Origin: Cellulomonas sp. JH27-2
GTDB taxonomy: Bacteria > Actinomycetota > Actinomycetes > Actinomycetales > Cellulomonadaceae
DNA length: 64,000 nucleotides
Reading direction: 5' to 3'
NCBI RefSeq assembly: GCF_014837175.1
Contig: NZ_JACYFR010000001.1
Coordinates: 930,001 to 994,000 of the forward strand
In this document: positions 35,162-43,805 of the stretch, one piece after another
How the letters are laid out: every line of letters starts with the position of its first letter
Position numbering within the stretch: the stretch's first letter is position 1
Notes under the pieces: model-generated
The model's database searches: none
What the model was told of the DNA's origin: nothing
Seen by the model: the letters and a program-made list of their open reading frames with translations, nothing else
Program-made: the position numbers and the translations under genes

Positions 35162-35867
35162 GCTGAAGGACCTGACGGTCGCCTACGACCGGATCGAGGC
35201 CGTCCGCGGCATCTCGCTGACGGTCGACGACGGTGAGCTCGTCACGCTCATCGGCGCCAACGGCGCGGGCAAGACGACGACGATGCGCGCGATCTCCGGC
35301 ATCCGCCCGGTGGCTCGCGGGTCCGTCTGGTTCGACGGCCGCGACATCACGCGCATGAAGGCGCACGAGCGCGTGTCGGCCGGCATCGTCCAGGCCCCCG
35401 AGGGCCGCGGCGTGTTCCCTGGCATGACCGTCGTCGAGAACCTCGAGATGGGCTCCTACGCCCGCACCTTCAAGACGAAGTCCGAGCACGACGCGACCGT
35501 GGAGCGGGTGTTCGACCTGTTCCCGCGCCTGCTCGAGCGGCGCACCCAGGTCGGCGGCACCCTGTCGGGCGGGGAGCAGCAGATGCTCGCCATCGGCCGC
35601 GCGCTCATGGCCCGTCCGCGCCTGCTGCTGCTCGACGAGCCGTCCATGGGGCTGGCTCCGCTGGTCATCCAGCAGATCTTCCGCATCATCACGGAGATCA
35701 ACAAGGAGGGCACCACCATCCTCCTCGTCGAGCAGAACGCCCAGCAGGCCCTGTCCCGCTCCGACCGGGCCTACATCCTCGAGACCGGCGAGGTCACGAC
35801 CTCGGGTCGCGGCAAGGACCTGCTCGCCGACCCGGCGGTGAAGCAGGCCTACCTGGGCGTCGCCTGA
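35148..35867 (+). CDS. livF: branched-chain amino acid ABC transporter ATP-binding protein LivF
   Basis: Second ATPase, 239 residues, normal length. Walker [20 protein letters not shown]-loop [23 protein letters not shown] (the LivF hallmark), signature [19 protein letters not shown], Walker [16 protein letters not shown]-loop [11 protein letters not shown]. Start lies inside livG by 14 bases; last gene of the livKHMGF operon, ending 111 bases before a terminator. Confidence 0.95.
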   Translation: MPLLELKDLTVAYDRIEAVRGISLTVDDGELVTLIGANGAGKTTTMRAISGIRPVARGSVWFDGRDITRMKAHERVSAGIVQAPEGRGVFPGMTVVENLEMGSYARTFKTKSEHDATVERVFDLFPRLLERRTQVGGTLSGGEQQMLAIGRALMARPRLLLLDEPSMGLAPLVIQQIFRIITEINKEGTTILLVEQNAQQALSRSDRAYILETGEVTTSGRGKDLLADPAVKQAYLGVA

Positions 35868-35977
35868 CCTCGCTCGCGGACCTGCTCCACCGCGCACCCG
35901 CGCTCAAGTGCTGGTTTCCTGCCGCTATTCGGGCGAAACCCAGAACGCGACCGCGGCGTGCCGCGCGCTGACGACGA

Positions 35978-36013
35978 AGCGCCCCGCCCCGGACGGATCC
36001 GGGACGGGGCGCT
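35978..36013. terminator. bidirectional terminator between livF and rplI
   Basis: AGCGCCCCG...CCCGG pairs with CCGGG...CGGGGCGCT (35978-36013), a 14-15 bp stem with a bulge and a short loop. It lies between convergent livF and rplI. Confidence 0.75.
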
Positions 36014-36033
36014 CTCGCGTGTGCTGACTGACG

Positions 36034-36483
36034 TCAGGCGGCGACGACCTTGACGGTCACCGTCGCGGCCACGTCTGCGTGCAGACGGACCGACACCTTG
36101 TACTCGCCCAGGGCGCGGATCGGCTGACCGATCTCGACCTTGCGCTTGTCGATCGCCGGGGCGCCGGCCGCCTTGACCGCGTCAGCGATCTCGGCGGTCG
36201 TGACCGCACCGAACAGGCGACCCGAGTCGCCGGCCTTGGCCGACACGACGACGGGCTTCGCCTGCAGCGAGTCGCGGACGGCCTTGGCGTCGTCCAGCGT
36301 CGCGATCTCGCGGGCCTTGCGGGCCTTGCGGATCGCGGTGATGTCCTTCTCGGCACCCTTGGTCCACGGCGTGGCCAGGCTGCGCGGGATGAGGTAGTTG
36401 CGGGCGTACCCGTCCTTCACCTCGACGACGTCACCCGGGGCACCGAGTCCGGTGACCTCGTGGGTCAGGATGATCTTGGCCAT
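36034..36483 (-). CDS. rplI: 50S ribosomal protein L9
   Basis: bL9 of 149 residues, binds 23S rRNA domain V. N-terminal domain [48 protein letters not shown] with the family signature, then a long helix and the C-terminal domain [18 protein letters not shown]...[33 protein letters not shown]. Last gene of rpsF-ssb-rpsR-rplI. ATG 36483 after AAGGAGACACTC. Confidence 0.97.
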   Translation of the reverse strand: MAKIILTHEVTGLGAPGDVVEVKDGYARNYLIPRSLATPWTKGAEKDITAIRKARKAREIATLDDAKAVRDSLQAKPVVVSAKAGDSGRLFGAVTTAEIADAVKAAGAPAIDKRKVEIGQPIRALGEYKVSVRLHADVAATVTVKVVAA

Positions 36484-36497
36484 GAGTGTCTCCTTCC

Positions 36498-36734
36498 TCA
36501 GCGAGCCGACGACGAGTACGGCAGCAGGGCCATCTCGCGGGCGTTCTTGACGGCGCGCGCGATCGCACGCTGCTCCTGCACGGACACACCGGTCACCCGG
36601 CGAGCGCGGATCTTCCCGCGGTCGGAGATGAACTTGCGCAGCAGCGCGGTGTCCTTGTAGTCGACGACGTCGATCTTCGCCGCCTTGAGCGGGTTCTGCT
36701 TCTTCTTGGGCTTGCGTACCACGGCCTTGGCCAT
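36498..36734 (-). CDS. rpsR: 30S ribosomal protein S18
   Basis: bS18 of 78 residues: CPxxx-less actinobacterial form with [64 protein letters not shown]. The zinc-ligand cysteines near the N-terminus seen in zinc-binding S18 paralogs are absent, so this is the zinc-independent type. ATG 36734 follows AAGGAGGAGC. Confidence 0.97.
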   Translation of the reverse strand: MAKAVVRKPKKKQNPLKAAKIDVVDYKDTALLRKFISDRGKIRARRVTGVSVQEQRAIARAVKNAREMALLPYSSSAR

Positions 36735-36758
36735 CGTGGTGCTCCTCCTTCGGTGGAG

Positions 36759-36782
36759 CCCCGGGCGTTGCCGTGCCCGGGG
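36759..36782 (-). terminator. hairpin between ssb and rpsR (possible attenuator)
   Basis: CCCCGGGC (36759-36766) and GCCCGGGG (36775-36782) form an 8-bp perfect stem around an 8-base loop, in the 77-base gap between ssb and rpsR. Could be a partial terminator or processing site. Confidence 0.4.
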
Positions 36783-36811
36783 ATGGGATGTTGTCTGGGG
36801 TTACCTAGGGA

Positions 36812-37330
36812 TCAGAACGGGGGCTCGTCGGAGTAGCCGCCGCCGGAACCGCCTGCGGGCGTGGCCCACGGGTCGTCCTGCTGGCCGCCACCGCCAGTGC
36901 CGCCGCCCTGGTTGCCGCCGCTGTAGCCGCCGCCACCACCGCCGCCGAAGCCGCCGCCACCCGAACGCTGGGTCCGGGTGACCTTGGCCGTGGCGTAACG
37001 GAGCGACGGGCCGACCTCGTCGACCTGCAGCTCGACCACGGTTCGCTTCTCGCCCTCACGGGTCTCGTACGAACGCTGGATGAGCCGGCCGGTCACGATG
37101 ACGCGGGTGCCCTTGGTGAGCGACTCGGCGACCGACTCGGCCGCCTCCCGCCAGATCGAGCAGCGCATGAACAGCGTGTCGCCGTCCTTCCACTCGTTGC
37201 TCTGGCGGTCGAACGTGCGGGGGGTGGACGCGACGGTGAAGTTCGCGACCGCTGCACCCGACGGGGTGAAGCGCAGCTCAGGGTCCCCCGTGAGGTTCCC
37301 GATCACCGTGATGACGGTCTCGCCGGCCAT
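36812..37330 (-). CDS. ssb: single-stranded DNA-binding protein
   Basis: SSB of 172 residues. OB fold in the first 110 residues ([40 protein letters not shown] ... [39 protein letters not shown] ... [21 protein letters not shown]), then a Gly-rich tail and the acidic tip SDEPPF that recruits partner proteins. Sits between rpsF and rpsR as usual. Confidence 0.97.
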   Translation of the reverse strand: MAGETVITVIGNLTGDPELRFTPSGAAVANFTVASTPRTFDRQSNEWKDGDTLFMRCSIWREAAESVAESLTKGTRVIVTGRLIQRSYETREGEKRTVVELQVDEVGPSLRYATAKVTRTQRSGGGGFGGGGGGGYSGGNQGGGTGGGGQQDDPWATPAGGSGGGYSDEPPF

Positions 37331-37417
37331 GCCATCTCCTCGTTCGTTCGATCAGTCGTGTGTGGTCCTGCGCACGCTAGCGGTGCCTACCGACACGCGC
37401 AGCGTTCGTGCACAGGC

Positions 37418-37711
37418 TCAGGCGTCGGCGCGCAGGACCTTCGTCCGCAGGACGACCTCGTTGAGGCCGAGCTGGCGGTCGAGCTCCTTGGCGGTGGCGG
37501 GCGTCGCCTTGAAGTCGACGACGGCGTAGATGCCCTCGGACTTCTTCTTGATGTCGTACGCCAGGCGGCGACGACCCCAGATGTCGACCTTGTCGACCGA
37601 GCCACCGTCGGTCGTGATGACCGACAGGTACTTGTCGAGCGAAGGAGCAACGGTGCGCTCCTCGATCTCAGGGTCGAGGATGATCATGATCTCGTACGGA
37701 CGCAGGCTCAT
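37418..37711 (-). CDS. rpsF: 30S ribosomal protein S6
   Basis: bS6 of 97 residues, binds S18 in the 30S platform: [32 protein letters not shown] ... [58 protein letters not shown] 37711 chosen over GTG 37717 because GAGGAGG ends 6 bases before it. First gene of the operon. Confidence 0.97.
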   Translation of the reverse strand: MSLRPYEIMIILDPEIEERTVAPSLDKYLSVITTDGGSVDKVDIWGRRRLAYDIKKKSEGIYAVVDFKATPATAKELDRQLGLNEVVLRTKVLRADA

Positions 37712-37912
37712 ACCCACCTCCTCTGGTCTTGGCGGTCACGGTCGATCCGTGACAGGAGGGTTCTCGTGCGTCGCTGTGGGACGAGCAGTGCTCGTCGGGC
37801 TCCCTCACCTGCGACCGATGGCGGCCGAGGATGTGGGCACAGCAGTGTTCTAGCCTACCGGGCGTGCCCGCCCCGCCGGAAATCGGCCGAACGGTCACCC
37901 GGACGTGGAGGG

Positions 37913-40384
37913 TCAGCCGGCCGATGCTGCCGCGTCGGCGTCGGCCTTCTCCGTCGCCTCCGGCGTCGGATCCTGGGTCGGCTGCGGAGTCTTTGCCGGC
38001 TTCGTCGGTTGCGGCGTGGGCTGTGCGGTCTGGGTGGGCTTCGGCGCCTTCGTGGGCTCGGGCTTCGGTCCGCTGGAGACCACCAGCGTCACGGTGGCAC
38101 CGGGCTTGATCTTCTTGCCCTCGCCGGGGCTCACGCTGATCACGCGCCCGACGACGACGTCGTCGGAGTAGGCCGTCGTGACGGCCGGGTTCAGGCCCGC
38201 CTGGACCAGGATCCCGCTCGCGTCGGCCTGCAGCTTGCCCACCAGGCCGCTCGGCACCCTGTCGACCGTCTCCTGCGTCTCGGTCGGCGTGGGGGTGGGC
38301 GTCGGGGTCGTTGTCGCCTTGGGCCTCGCGGTCGGGGTCGGCCCGACGTTGGCGCGGGCCGGGAAGTCCTCGACCTTCTCGTACTGCGGCAGCTCGAAGA
38401 CGCCCTTCATGTACGACGCCCAGATCTCGGCCGGCGTCTTCCCACCGGTCACGCCGCCGAGCGACGCCGGGACGGCCTCGATCGTCTCCTGCGACTTCCC
38501 GTCCTCACCGACCTGGCTGAGGGAGACGGCGGTGGCGATCTGCGGCGTGAAGCCGACGAACCACGCCGCCTTCCACTCGTTCGTCGTCCCGGTCTTGCCG
38601 GCGATCGGACGGTCGAGGGGCTTGATCCACGTCTCGCCCGAGCCGGACTGCACGACCTGCTGCATCGCGTACGTCGCGTCGGCGACCACGTCCGCGTCGA
38701 AGACCCGCTTGCCCTTGGACTTGGCCTCGTACGCCGTCGTGCCGTCGTAGTTCTCGATCTTCTCGATCATGTAGGGGTCGTGGTGCACGCCCTGCGCCGC
38801 CAGCGTCGCGTACGCGCTGGCCATGTCGAGCGGGTGCACGTCGGCCGTGCCCAGCACGTTCGAGGGGTCGGTGCCGACCGGCGTCGTGATCCCCGCACGG
38901 ACGGCGACGTCGGCCGTCTTCTCCGGGCCGATCTCCTCGTTCAGCTGCGCGTAGACGGTGTTGACCGATTCCGCGGTGGCCTTGATGAGGTTGATGTTGC
39001 CGAACTGCTCGCCGCCGAAGTTCGGGACCGGCTTGCTCCAGCCCGGGACGGTCATCGGTGAGTACCCGTTGTACCGCGACTCCAGCGTCTTCCCGCTCTC
39101 GAGCGCGGCGATCAGCGTGAACGGCTTGAACGTCGAGCCGGCCTGGATCTTGTCGTACGTCACGCGGTTGATCTGGTCGTCGACGAAGTTGGACCCGCCG
39201 TACATGCCGACGATCGCACCGCTGGACGGGTCCACCGACACCATCGCCAGCTTCGTGCGCTTGTTGGGCTTCTCGCCCAGCATCTCGCCGTTGCGGTACG
39301 ACTTCGCCGTGCTCTCCATGTCCTTCTGGACCGGCTTCTGGATCGTCGTGACGATCTTGTAGCCGCCGCGCATCAGCTCGTCCTTGGTGATCTTCAGCGG
39401 ACCGGTCTCGAGCTCCTTCTCGACCTCCGTCAGCAGGTAGCCCTTGGTGCCGGTGTAGCGCTCGGTCCGCTTGTAGTCGACAGTGTCGGGGAACGTCAGC
39501 TTCGCGCGCTGCGCGTCGGACAGCTTCCCCATGTCCTGCAGGCCGTCCAGGATGATGTTCCAGCGCTGCTCGGACTTGGCCGCGTCGACCGCGGGGTCCC
39601 AGTTGTTGGGCGACGGGATGACGGCGGCCAGCAGGGCGGCCTGGGCCTGCGTCAGGTCCTTGGCGTCGACACCGAAGTACGACTGCGCCGCCGCCTGGAT
39701 GCCGTACGAGTCGCGGCCGAAGTAGATGGTGTTGAGGTAGTTGCCGAGGATCTCCTGCTTGCTCTGCGACTGCGCGATCTTGATGGCGAGCAGCGCCTCC
39801 CGGGCCTTGCCCACGTAGTCGGTCGTCGTCTTGTCGACGTAGTACCGCTCCACGTACTGCTGGGTCAGGGTCGATCCACCCTGCGTGGTGCCGTCGTCGG
39901 CCGTCGCGTTGTGCAGGAACGCGCGGGCCATGCCCGTGATGGACACACCGCGGTTGGTGAAGAACGTGCGGTCCTCGCCGGCCACGACGCTCTCCCCGAC
40001 GTAGGCGGGCAGCGTGTCGTAGTCGACGATCTCGCGCTTCTGGACCGCGTACGTGCCCATGACGGCGCCCTGGCTGCCGTCCGCGTTGTCCGCGTAGTAG
40101 ATCGTCGACGTCTGGGCGCTCACGTCCTCGCCGGGCTTCGGGACGTCGATCGTCGCGTAGGCCGCGACGCCGGCGCCCAGCAGCAGGAACGCGCCGCCCA
40201 GGACGGTGCCCAGCACGACGCGCCACGACGGCAGCCAGCGATGCAGGCCGGTGTAGCCGGTCCGCGGGTAGTCGAAGAAGCGCTTCTTGCCCGCCGGACG
40301 GGTCGGGGTCGCCGCGCGGGTGCCGCGCCCGGAGCTGCGACGGCTCCGCGGGGGTGCGGACCTCGGGGTGGACGAGCCTGCCAA
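37913..40384 (-). CDS. bifunctional penicillin-binding protein 1A-type with PASTA domain
   Basis: Class A PBP of 823 residues: glycosyltransferase plus transpeptidase for peptidoglycan. A basic cytoplasmic tail and one TM helix (VVLGTVLGGAFLLLGAGVAAYATI) precede the GT51 domain (GESVVAGEDRTFFTNRGVSITGMARA ... GGSTLTQQYVERYY ... ILGNYLNTIYFGRDSYGIQAAAQSYFG). Transpeptidase motifs: QAGSTFKPFT (nucleophile Ser), AESVNTV, and GKTGTTNEWKAAWFVGFTP. A PASTA module and a Pro/Thr/Lys-rich tail follow. Start is TTG 40384: GGAAGG lies 7 bases upstream and no ATG or GTG is better placed; the frame stays open to 41308 but without support. Confidence 0.9.
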   Translation of the reverse strand: MAGSSTPRSAPPRSRRSSGRGTRAATPTRPAGKKRFFDYPRTGYTGLHRWLPSWRVVLGTVLGGAFLLLGAGVAAYATIDVPKPGEDVSAQTSTIYYADNADGSQGAVMGTYAVQKREIVDYDTLPAYVGESVVAGEDRTFFTNRGVSITGMARAFLHNATADDGTTQGGSTLTQQYVERYYVDKTTTDYVGKAREALLAIKIAQSQSKQEILGNYLNTIYFGRDSYGIQAAAQSYFGVDAKDLTQAQAALLAAVIPSPNNWDPAVDAAKSEQRWNIILDGLQDMGKLSDAQRAKLTFPDTVDYKRTERYTGTKGYLLTEVEKELETGPLKITKDELMRGGYKIVTTIQKPVQKDMESTAKSYRNGEMLGEKPNKRTKLAMVSVDPSSGAIVGMYGGSNFVDDQINRVTYDKIQAGSTFKPFTLIAALESGKTLESRYNGYSPMTVPGWSKPVPNFGGEQFGNINLIKATAESVNTVYAQLNEEIGPEKTADVAVRAGITTPVGTDPSNVLGTADVHPLDMASAYATLAAQGVHHDPYMIEKIENYDGTTAYEAKSKGKRVFDADVVADATYAMQQVVQSGSGETWIKPLDRPIAGKTGTTNEWKAAWFVGFTPQIATAVSLSQVGEDGKSQETIEAVPASLGGVTGGKTPAEIWASYMKGVFELPQYEKVEDFPARANVGPTPTARPKATTTPTPTPTPTETQETVDRVPSGLVGKLQADASGILVQAGLNPAVTTAYSDDVVVGRVISVSPGEGKKIKPGATVTLVVSSGPKPEPTKAPKPTQTAQPTPQPTKPAKTPQPTQDPTPEATEKADADAAASAG

Positions 40385-40617
40385 CGTGCTGCCTTCCGTA
40401 CGACGACTGGGGTGGGCCGGGCGCCCCGGGATCACAGGATCCGGGCAGGGCTCGGCCGAGATCCTCAGTATGGGGGGCCTCGATCGGGCCAGGGAGGGAC
40501 GTTTCGGACGTCGGGCGCGACCTTCACACGATCGGCACCGCGCCCCGACGTCTGGTCCGGAAACCACGCCTGCGCTGTGACGACGGCCACGACGCGACGG
40601 CGCGCGACGGCACGGAC

Positions 40618-40647
40618 TTGTGTCGATACGTCCATCCGACATACTCT
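40618..40647 (+). promoter_or_regulatory. padR-ino1 promoter
   Basis: TTGTGT (40618-40623), 18-base spacer, TACTCT (40642-40647). The palindrome at 40651 begins just after, at the expected transcription start. Confidence 0.45.
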
Positions 40648-40650
40648 GCG

Positions 40651-40671
40651 GATGTATCGAGTTGATACATC
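40651..40671. promoter_or_regulatory. palindromic operator upstream of padR-ino1
   Basis: GATGTATC, 5 bases, GATACATC: a perfect 8-5-8 inverted repeat directly downstream of the predicted -10 box and 65 bases before the padR start. PadR proteins bind repeats of this kind, so autoregulation of padR and ino1 is likely. Confidence 0.6.
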
Positions 40672-40735
40672 GTGCAGAACCCGACGCTCTCGTCGGGAGC
40701 ACGCAGACTCTAGCCCCAACCCAGGAGGTGGCACT

Positions 40736-41383
40736 GTGCGCGGTCGTTCCGACGTGCTCGAGCCCGCCATCCTCGGGCTGCTGCACGAGTCGCCCATGCA
40801 CGGGTACGAGCTGCGCAAGCGGCTCAACCTGGTGCTCGGCTCGTTCCGCGCGCTGTCCTACGGCTCGCTCTACCCGTGCCTCAAGGGCCTGGTCGAGCGC
40901 GGCTGGATCGTCGGCCTCGAGTCGACGGACAGCGGGCACGGCGTCAGCAAGCGGGCCCGCATCGTCTACCAGCTCACGGCCGACGGCAAGGAGCACCTCC
41001 AGCAGGTGCTGTCGTCGTCGGGCCCGTCGACCTGGGAGGACGAGAACTTCGACGTCCGCTTCGCGTTCTTCGCGCAGACGGACGCCGAGACCCGGCTGCG
41101 GATCCTCGAGGGCAGGCGCACGCGTCTGACCGAACGACTCGAGACCGTCCGCCAGTCCTTCGCCCGCACCCGCGAGCGCATGGACGAGTACACGCTCGAG
41201 CTGCAGCGCCACGGCCTCGAACAGGTCGAGCGTGAGGTCCGTTGGCTCGACGGGCTCATCGACAACGAGCGCGGCCGCCGCCGCGTGCGTCCCACAGGCA
41301 CCGGTCATCCGACCGATGCTGACTCCACCGCCGCTGTGCCGCAGAGCACCCCGGCGCGAACCACCGAGAAGGAGCGAGGATGA
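40736..41383 (+). CDS. PadR family transcriptional regulator
   Basis: Regulator of 215 residues. Winged helix: [56 protein letters not shown] ... [20 protein letters not shown], then a C-terminal coiled coil ([58 protein letters not shown]). GTG 40736 follows AGGAGG. Its stop overlaps the ino1 start (ATGA). The pair padR-ino1 is conserved in Actinobacteria (M. tuberculosis Rv0047c-Rv0046c), so it probably controls inositol synthesis. Confidence 0.92.
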   Translation: MRGRSDVLEPAILGLLHESPMHGYELRKRLNLVLGSFRALSYGSLYPCLKGLVERGWIVGLESTDSGHGVSKRARIVYQLTADGKEHLQQVLSSSGPSTWEDENFDVRFAFFAQTDAETRLRILEGRRTRLTERLETVRQSFARTRERMDEYTLELQRHGLEQVEREVRWLDGLIDNERGRRRVRPTGTGHPTDADSTAAVPQSTPARTTEKERG

Positions 41384-42474
41384 CCTCCATCCGCGTCGCC
41401 ATCGTCGGCGTCGGCAACTGCGCCGCGTCGCTCGTCCAGGGCGTCCACTACTACGCCGACGCAGCTGCGGACAGCAAGGTCCCCGGCCTGATGCACGTCC
41501 AGTTCGGCGACTACCACGTCAAGGACATCGAGTTCGTGGCCGCGTTCGACGTCGACGCGAAGAAGGTCGGCTTCGACCTCTCGGAGGCCATCGGCGCCTC
41601 GGAGAACAACACGATCAAGATCGCCGACGTCCCGCCGCTCGGCGTGACCGTGCAGCGTGGCCACACGCTCGACGGCATCGGCAAGTACTACTCGCAGACC
41701 ATCGAGCTGTCGGACGCCGAGCCGGTCGACGTCGTCGCCGCGCTGCGCGAGGCCGAGGTCGACGTCCTGATCTGCTACCTCCCCGTCGGTTCGGACGCTG
41801 CCGCGAAGTTCTACGCGCAGGCCGCCATCGACGCGAACGTCGCGTTCGTCAACGCGCTCCCCGTCTTCATCGCGTCCGACCCGGAGTGGGCCGCCAAGTT
41901 CGAGGCCGCCGGTGTCCCGATCGTCGGCGACGACATCAAGTCGCAGGTCGGCGCCACCATCACGCACCGCGTGCTGGCCCGCCTGTTCGAGGACCGCGGC
42001 GTCGTCCTGGACCGCACGTACCAGCTGAACGTCGGCGGCAACATGGACTTCAAGAACATGCTCGAGCGCGAGCGCCTGGAGTCCAAGAAGATCTCCAAGA
42101 CGCAGGCCGTCACCTCGAACCTGCAGGACGGCCCGCTGGCCGGCAAGAAGGACGACCGCAACGTCCACATCGGCCCGTCGGACTACGTCGCCTGGCTCGA
42201 CGACCGCAAGTGGGCGTACGTGCGCCTCGAGGGTCGCGCGTTCGGCGAGGTGCCCCTGAACCTGGAGTACAAGCTCGAGGTCTGGGACTCCCCCAACTCG
42301 GCCGGCATCATCATCGACGCCCTGCGCGCCGCGAAGATCGCCAAGGACCGCGGCGTCGGCGGCCCCATCCTGTCCGCGTCGACGTACTTCATGAAGTCGC
42401 CGCCGGTCCAGATGGAGGACGGCCAGGGCCGCGCCGAGCTCGAGGCCTTCATCGCCGGCACCAACGAGCGCTGA
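41380..42474 (+). CDS. ino1: myo-inositol-1-phosphate synthase
   Basis: NAD-dependent isomerase converting glucose-6-phosphate to inositol-1-phosphate, the first step to phosphatidylinositol and mycothiol. 364 residues, the actinobacterial size. Rossmann start [156 protein letters not shown] 41380 overlaps the padR stop. The stop codon sits inside a large predicted RNA hairpin. Confidence 0.96.
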   Translation: MTSIRVAIVGVGNCAASLVQGVHYYADAAADSKVPGLMHVQFGDYHVKDIEFVAAFDVDAKKVGFDLSEAIGASENNTIKIADVPPLGVTVQRGHTLDGIGKYYSQTIELSDAEPVDVVAALREAEVDVLICYLPVGSDAAAKFYAQAAIDANVAFVNALPVFIASDPEWAAKFEAAGVPIVGDDIKSQVGATITHRVLARLFEDRGVVLDRTYQLNVGGNMDFKNMLERERLESKKISKTQAVTSNLQDGPLAGKKDDRNVHIGPSDYVAWLDDRKWAYVRLEGRAFGEVPLNLEYKLEVWDSPNSAGIIIDALRAAKIAKDRGVGGPILSASTYFMKSPPVQMEDGQGRAELEAFIAGTNER

Positions 42475-42540
42475 GCCGGAGTGCAGCGGGTGGTGAGGGT
42501 GCGAAGCGCACTCGCCACCCGCGGAACGCAGGCTCAGCGC
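42468..42540 (+). other. structured RNA region across the ino1 stop codon
   Basis: GCGCTGAGCC (42468-42477, containing the ino1 TGA) pairs with GGCTCAGCGC (42531-42540). A matched 8/8 internal loop (GGAGTGCA / GGAACGCA) leads to a second stem starting GCGGGTGG / CCACCCGC. The ino1 terminal bases (acgagcgctgag) are repeated at 42550-42562. Function unknown; could be 3'-end processing or stability. Confidence 0.5.
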
Positions 42541-42579
42541 GACCACGAGAACGAGCGCTGAGCTAGCTAGCTCCACCCC

Positions 42580-42616
42580 CGAAGGGGCCCCTCGCCACCA
42601 GCGAGGGGCCCCTTCG
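42580..42616. terminator. strong terminator downstream of ino1
   Basis: Perfect 16-bp stem: CGAAGGGGCCCCTCGC (42580-42595), loop cacca, GCGAGGGGCCCCTTCG (42601-42616). Confidence 0.85.
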
Positions 42617-42629
42617 CATTCACCATGTG

Positions 42630-42674
42630 ATCGCTCTGCATTTGTTCGCGTCACACGTACAAATGCAGAGCGAT
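42630..42674. repeat. left long hairpin flanking the AbiEi/DUF559 gene
   Basis: ATCGCTCTGCATTTGT (42630-42645) and ACAAATGCAGAGCGAT (42659-42674) are perfect 16-bp reverse complements around a 13-base centre. It starts 13 bases after the ino1 terminator, so it is not needed to end ino1. The outer decamer ATCGCTCTGC is shared with the hairpin at 43739. Confidence 0.8.
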
Positions 42675-42742
42675 GGTCCGGGAGGTGCCGAACTTGTGGA
42701 TGCGAGCCGACGACGCGTCGGCCATTCCGCGAGCATCGGGGC

Positions 42743-43723
42743 GTGGATCGTTCCCGTGTGGTCACGCTGAGCCCCGAACTCGTCGCGCTCGGCCGGGACG
42801 CGGTGGACGCGCTCACGCGGCAGGACCGGGTGGCGACGACCGCGCAGCTGGTCCGGTGGGGGCTGAAGCGCGGCCTCGTCGCGCAACGAGTCACCCAGGG
42901 GCGTTGGCAACGGATGCACCAAGGAGTGGTCCTCCTTCACTCGGGTTCGCCGTCCTGGCGTGAGCAGGCTCGTTCCGCGCTCCTCTACGCCGGGCCGACG
43001 GCGGCGCTCTCCCACTCGTCGGCCGCGTACGTCCACGGCATCGTGAAGCAACCGGGGCGGCTCGTCGAGGTCAGTACGCCGCGGGCGACCCGGCCGACGG
43101 ACGGGGTCGTCGTCCACCGACGCCGCGCGATGCCGTGGGCCGGCGGGCGGCTCCGCTCCGTCTCGCAGGACGCCGCCGTGATCGACCTCGTCGAACGGGC
43201 GGGGGACGTCGACGGCGTCGTGGCCGTCGTCGGTGCGGCGATGCTGCGCGGCATGATCCCCGACCGCATCCTGCTGGAAGCGTCGTCGCGAACCCGCGTT
43301 CGGCACCGGGCGCTGCTCCACGCCCTGCTCGATCCCGGCTCCGAGCTGATCGAGTCCCCGCTCGAGCACCGGTACGCGCGTGACGTCGAGCGAGCGCACG
43401 CGTTGCCTCGCGGACGCACCCAGGTCCGGCAGAAGGTGGGCGACCGATGGATCCGCGCCGACCGTGTCTACCGAGGTCTCGGTGTCCGCATCGAGCTCGA
43501 CGGCCAGTTCGCCCACCCGCTCGCCAGCACGGACGACGACGTCTGGCGGGACAACGCCGTCGTGCTCGCCCACTCCGAGGTCACGCTGCGCTACCGCTGG
43601 TCACACGTCGCGACAAGCCCTTGCGCAACCGCGGTCCAGGTCGCAGCAGCCCTGCGGTCGCGCGGTTGGGTGGGCGCCGCGCGCGCGTGCCGCGAGGCGT
43701 GCACCGCGAGCCGCTCCGGCTGA
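42743..43723 (+). CDS. AbiEi-like/DUF559 protein (winged-helix N-terminus, Vsr-like nuclease-fold C-terminus)
   Basis: Protein of 326 residues from GTG 42743. N-terminal part RQDRVATTAQLVRWGLKRGLVAQRVTQGRWQRMHQGVVLLH is the helix-turn-helix start of AbiEi-type antitoxin domains. The middle (HSSAAYVHGIV ... VVVHRRRAMP ... VIDLVERAGDVDGVVAVVGAAMLRGMI) follows the usual plan of this actinomycete family. The C-terminal VRIELDGQFAHPLASTDDDVWRDNAVVLAHSEVTLRYRWSHV is a DUF559/Vsr-like endonuclease fold with the conserved ELDG and RDN. No partner toxin gene lies beside it. Bracketed by two related long hairpins, which is rare for a normal gene. Function not established. Confidence 0.75.
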   Translation: MDRSRVVTLSPELVALGRDAVDALTRQDRVATTAQLVRWGLKRGLVAQRVTQGRWQRMHQGVVLLHSGSPSWREQARSALLYAGPTAALSHSSAAYVHGIVKQPGRLVEVSTPRATRPTDGVVVHRRRAMPWAGGRLRSVSQDAAVIDLVERAGDVDGVVAVVGAAMLRGMIPDRILLEASSRTRVRHRALLHALLDPGSELIESPLEHRYARDVERAHALPRGRTQVRQKVGDRWIRADRVYRGLGVRIELDGQFAHPLASTDDDVWRDNAVVLAHSEVTLRYRWSHVATSPCATAVQVAAALRSRGWVGAARACREACTASRSG

Positions 43724-43738
43724 ACCCCAAGGGACGAC

Positions 43739-43783
43739 ATCGCTCTGCGAATGTTCGACAGGCGCGAACATTCGCAGAGCGAT
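43739..43783. repeat. right long hairpin flanking the AbiEi/DUF559 gene
   Basis: ATCGCTCTGCGAATGTTCG (43739-43757) and CGAACATTCGCAGAGCGAT (43765-43783) are a perfect 19-bp inverted repeat with a 7-base loop, 16 bases after the stop. It shares the outer ATCGCTCTGC with the left hairpin while the inner arms differ. Confidence 0.8.
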
Positions 43784-43805
43784 CACCGGCGACAGCCAGG
43801 CCGCG

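Noticed and set aside
40385..41308. N-terminal extension of the PBP gene up to 41308
   Set aside because: The frame is open but overlaps padR and lacks a ribosome-binding site; TTG 40384 has one.
41305..42894. 529-codon minus-strand frame over ino1
   Set aside because: Antisense to a strongly conserved gene and crosses two hairpins.
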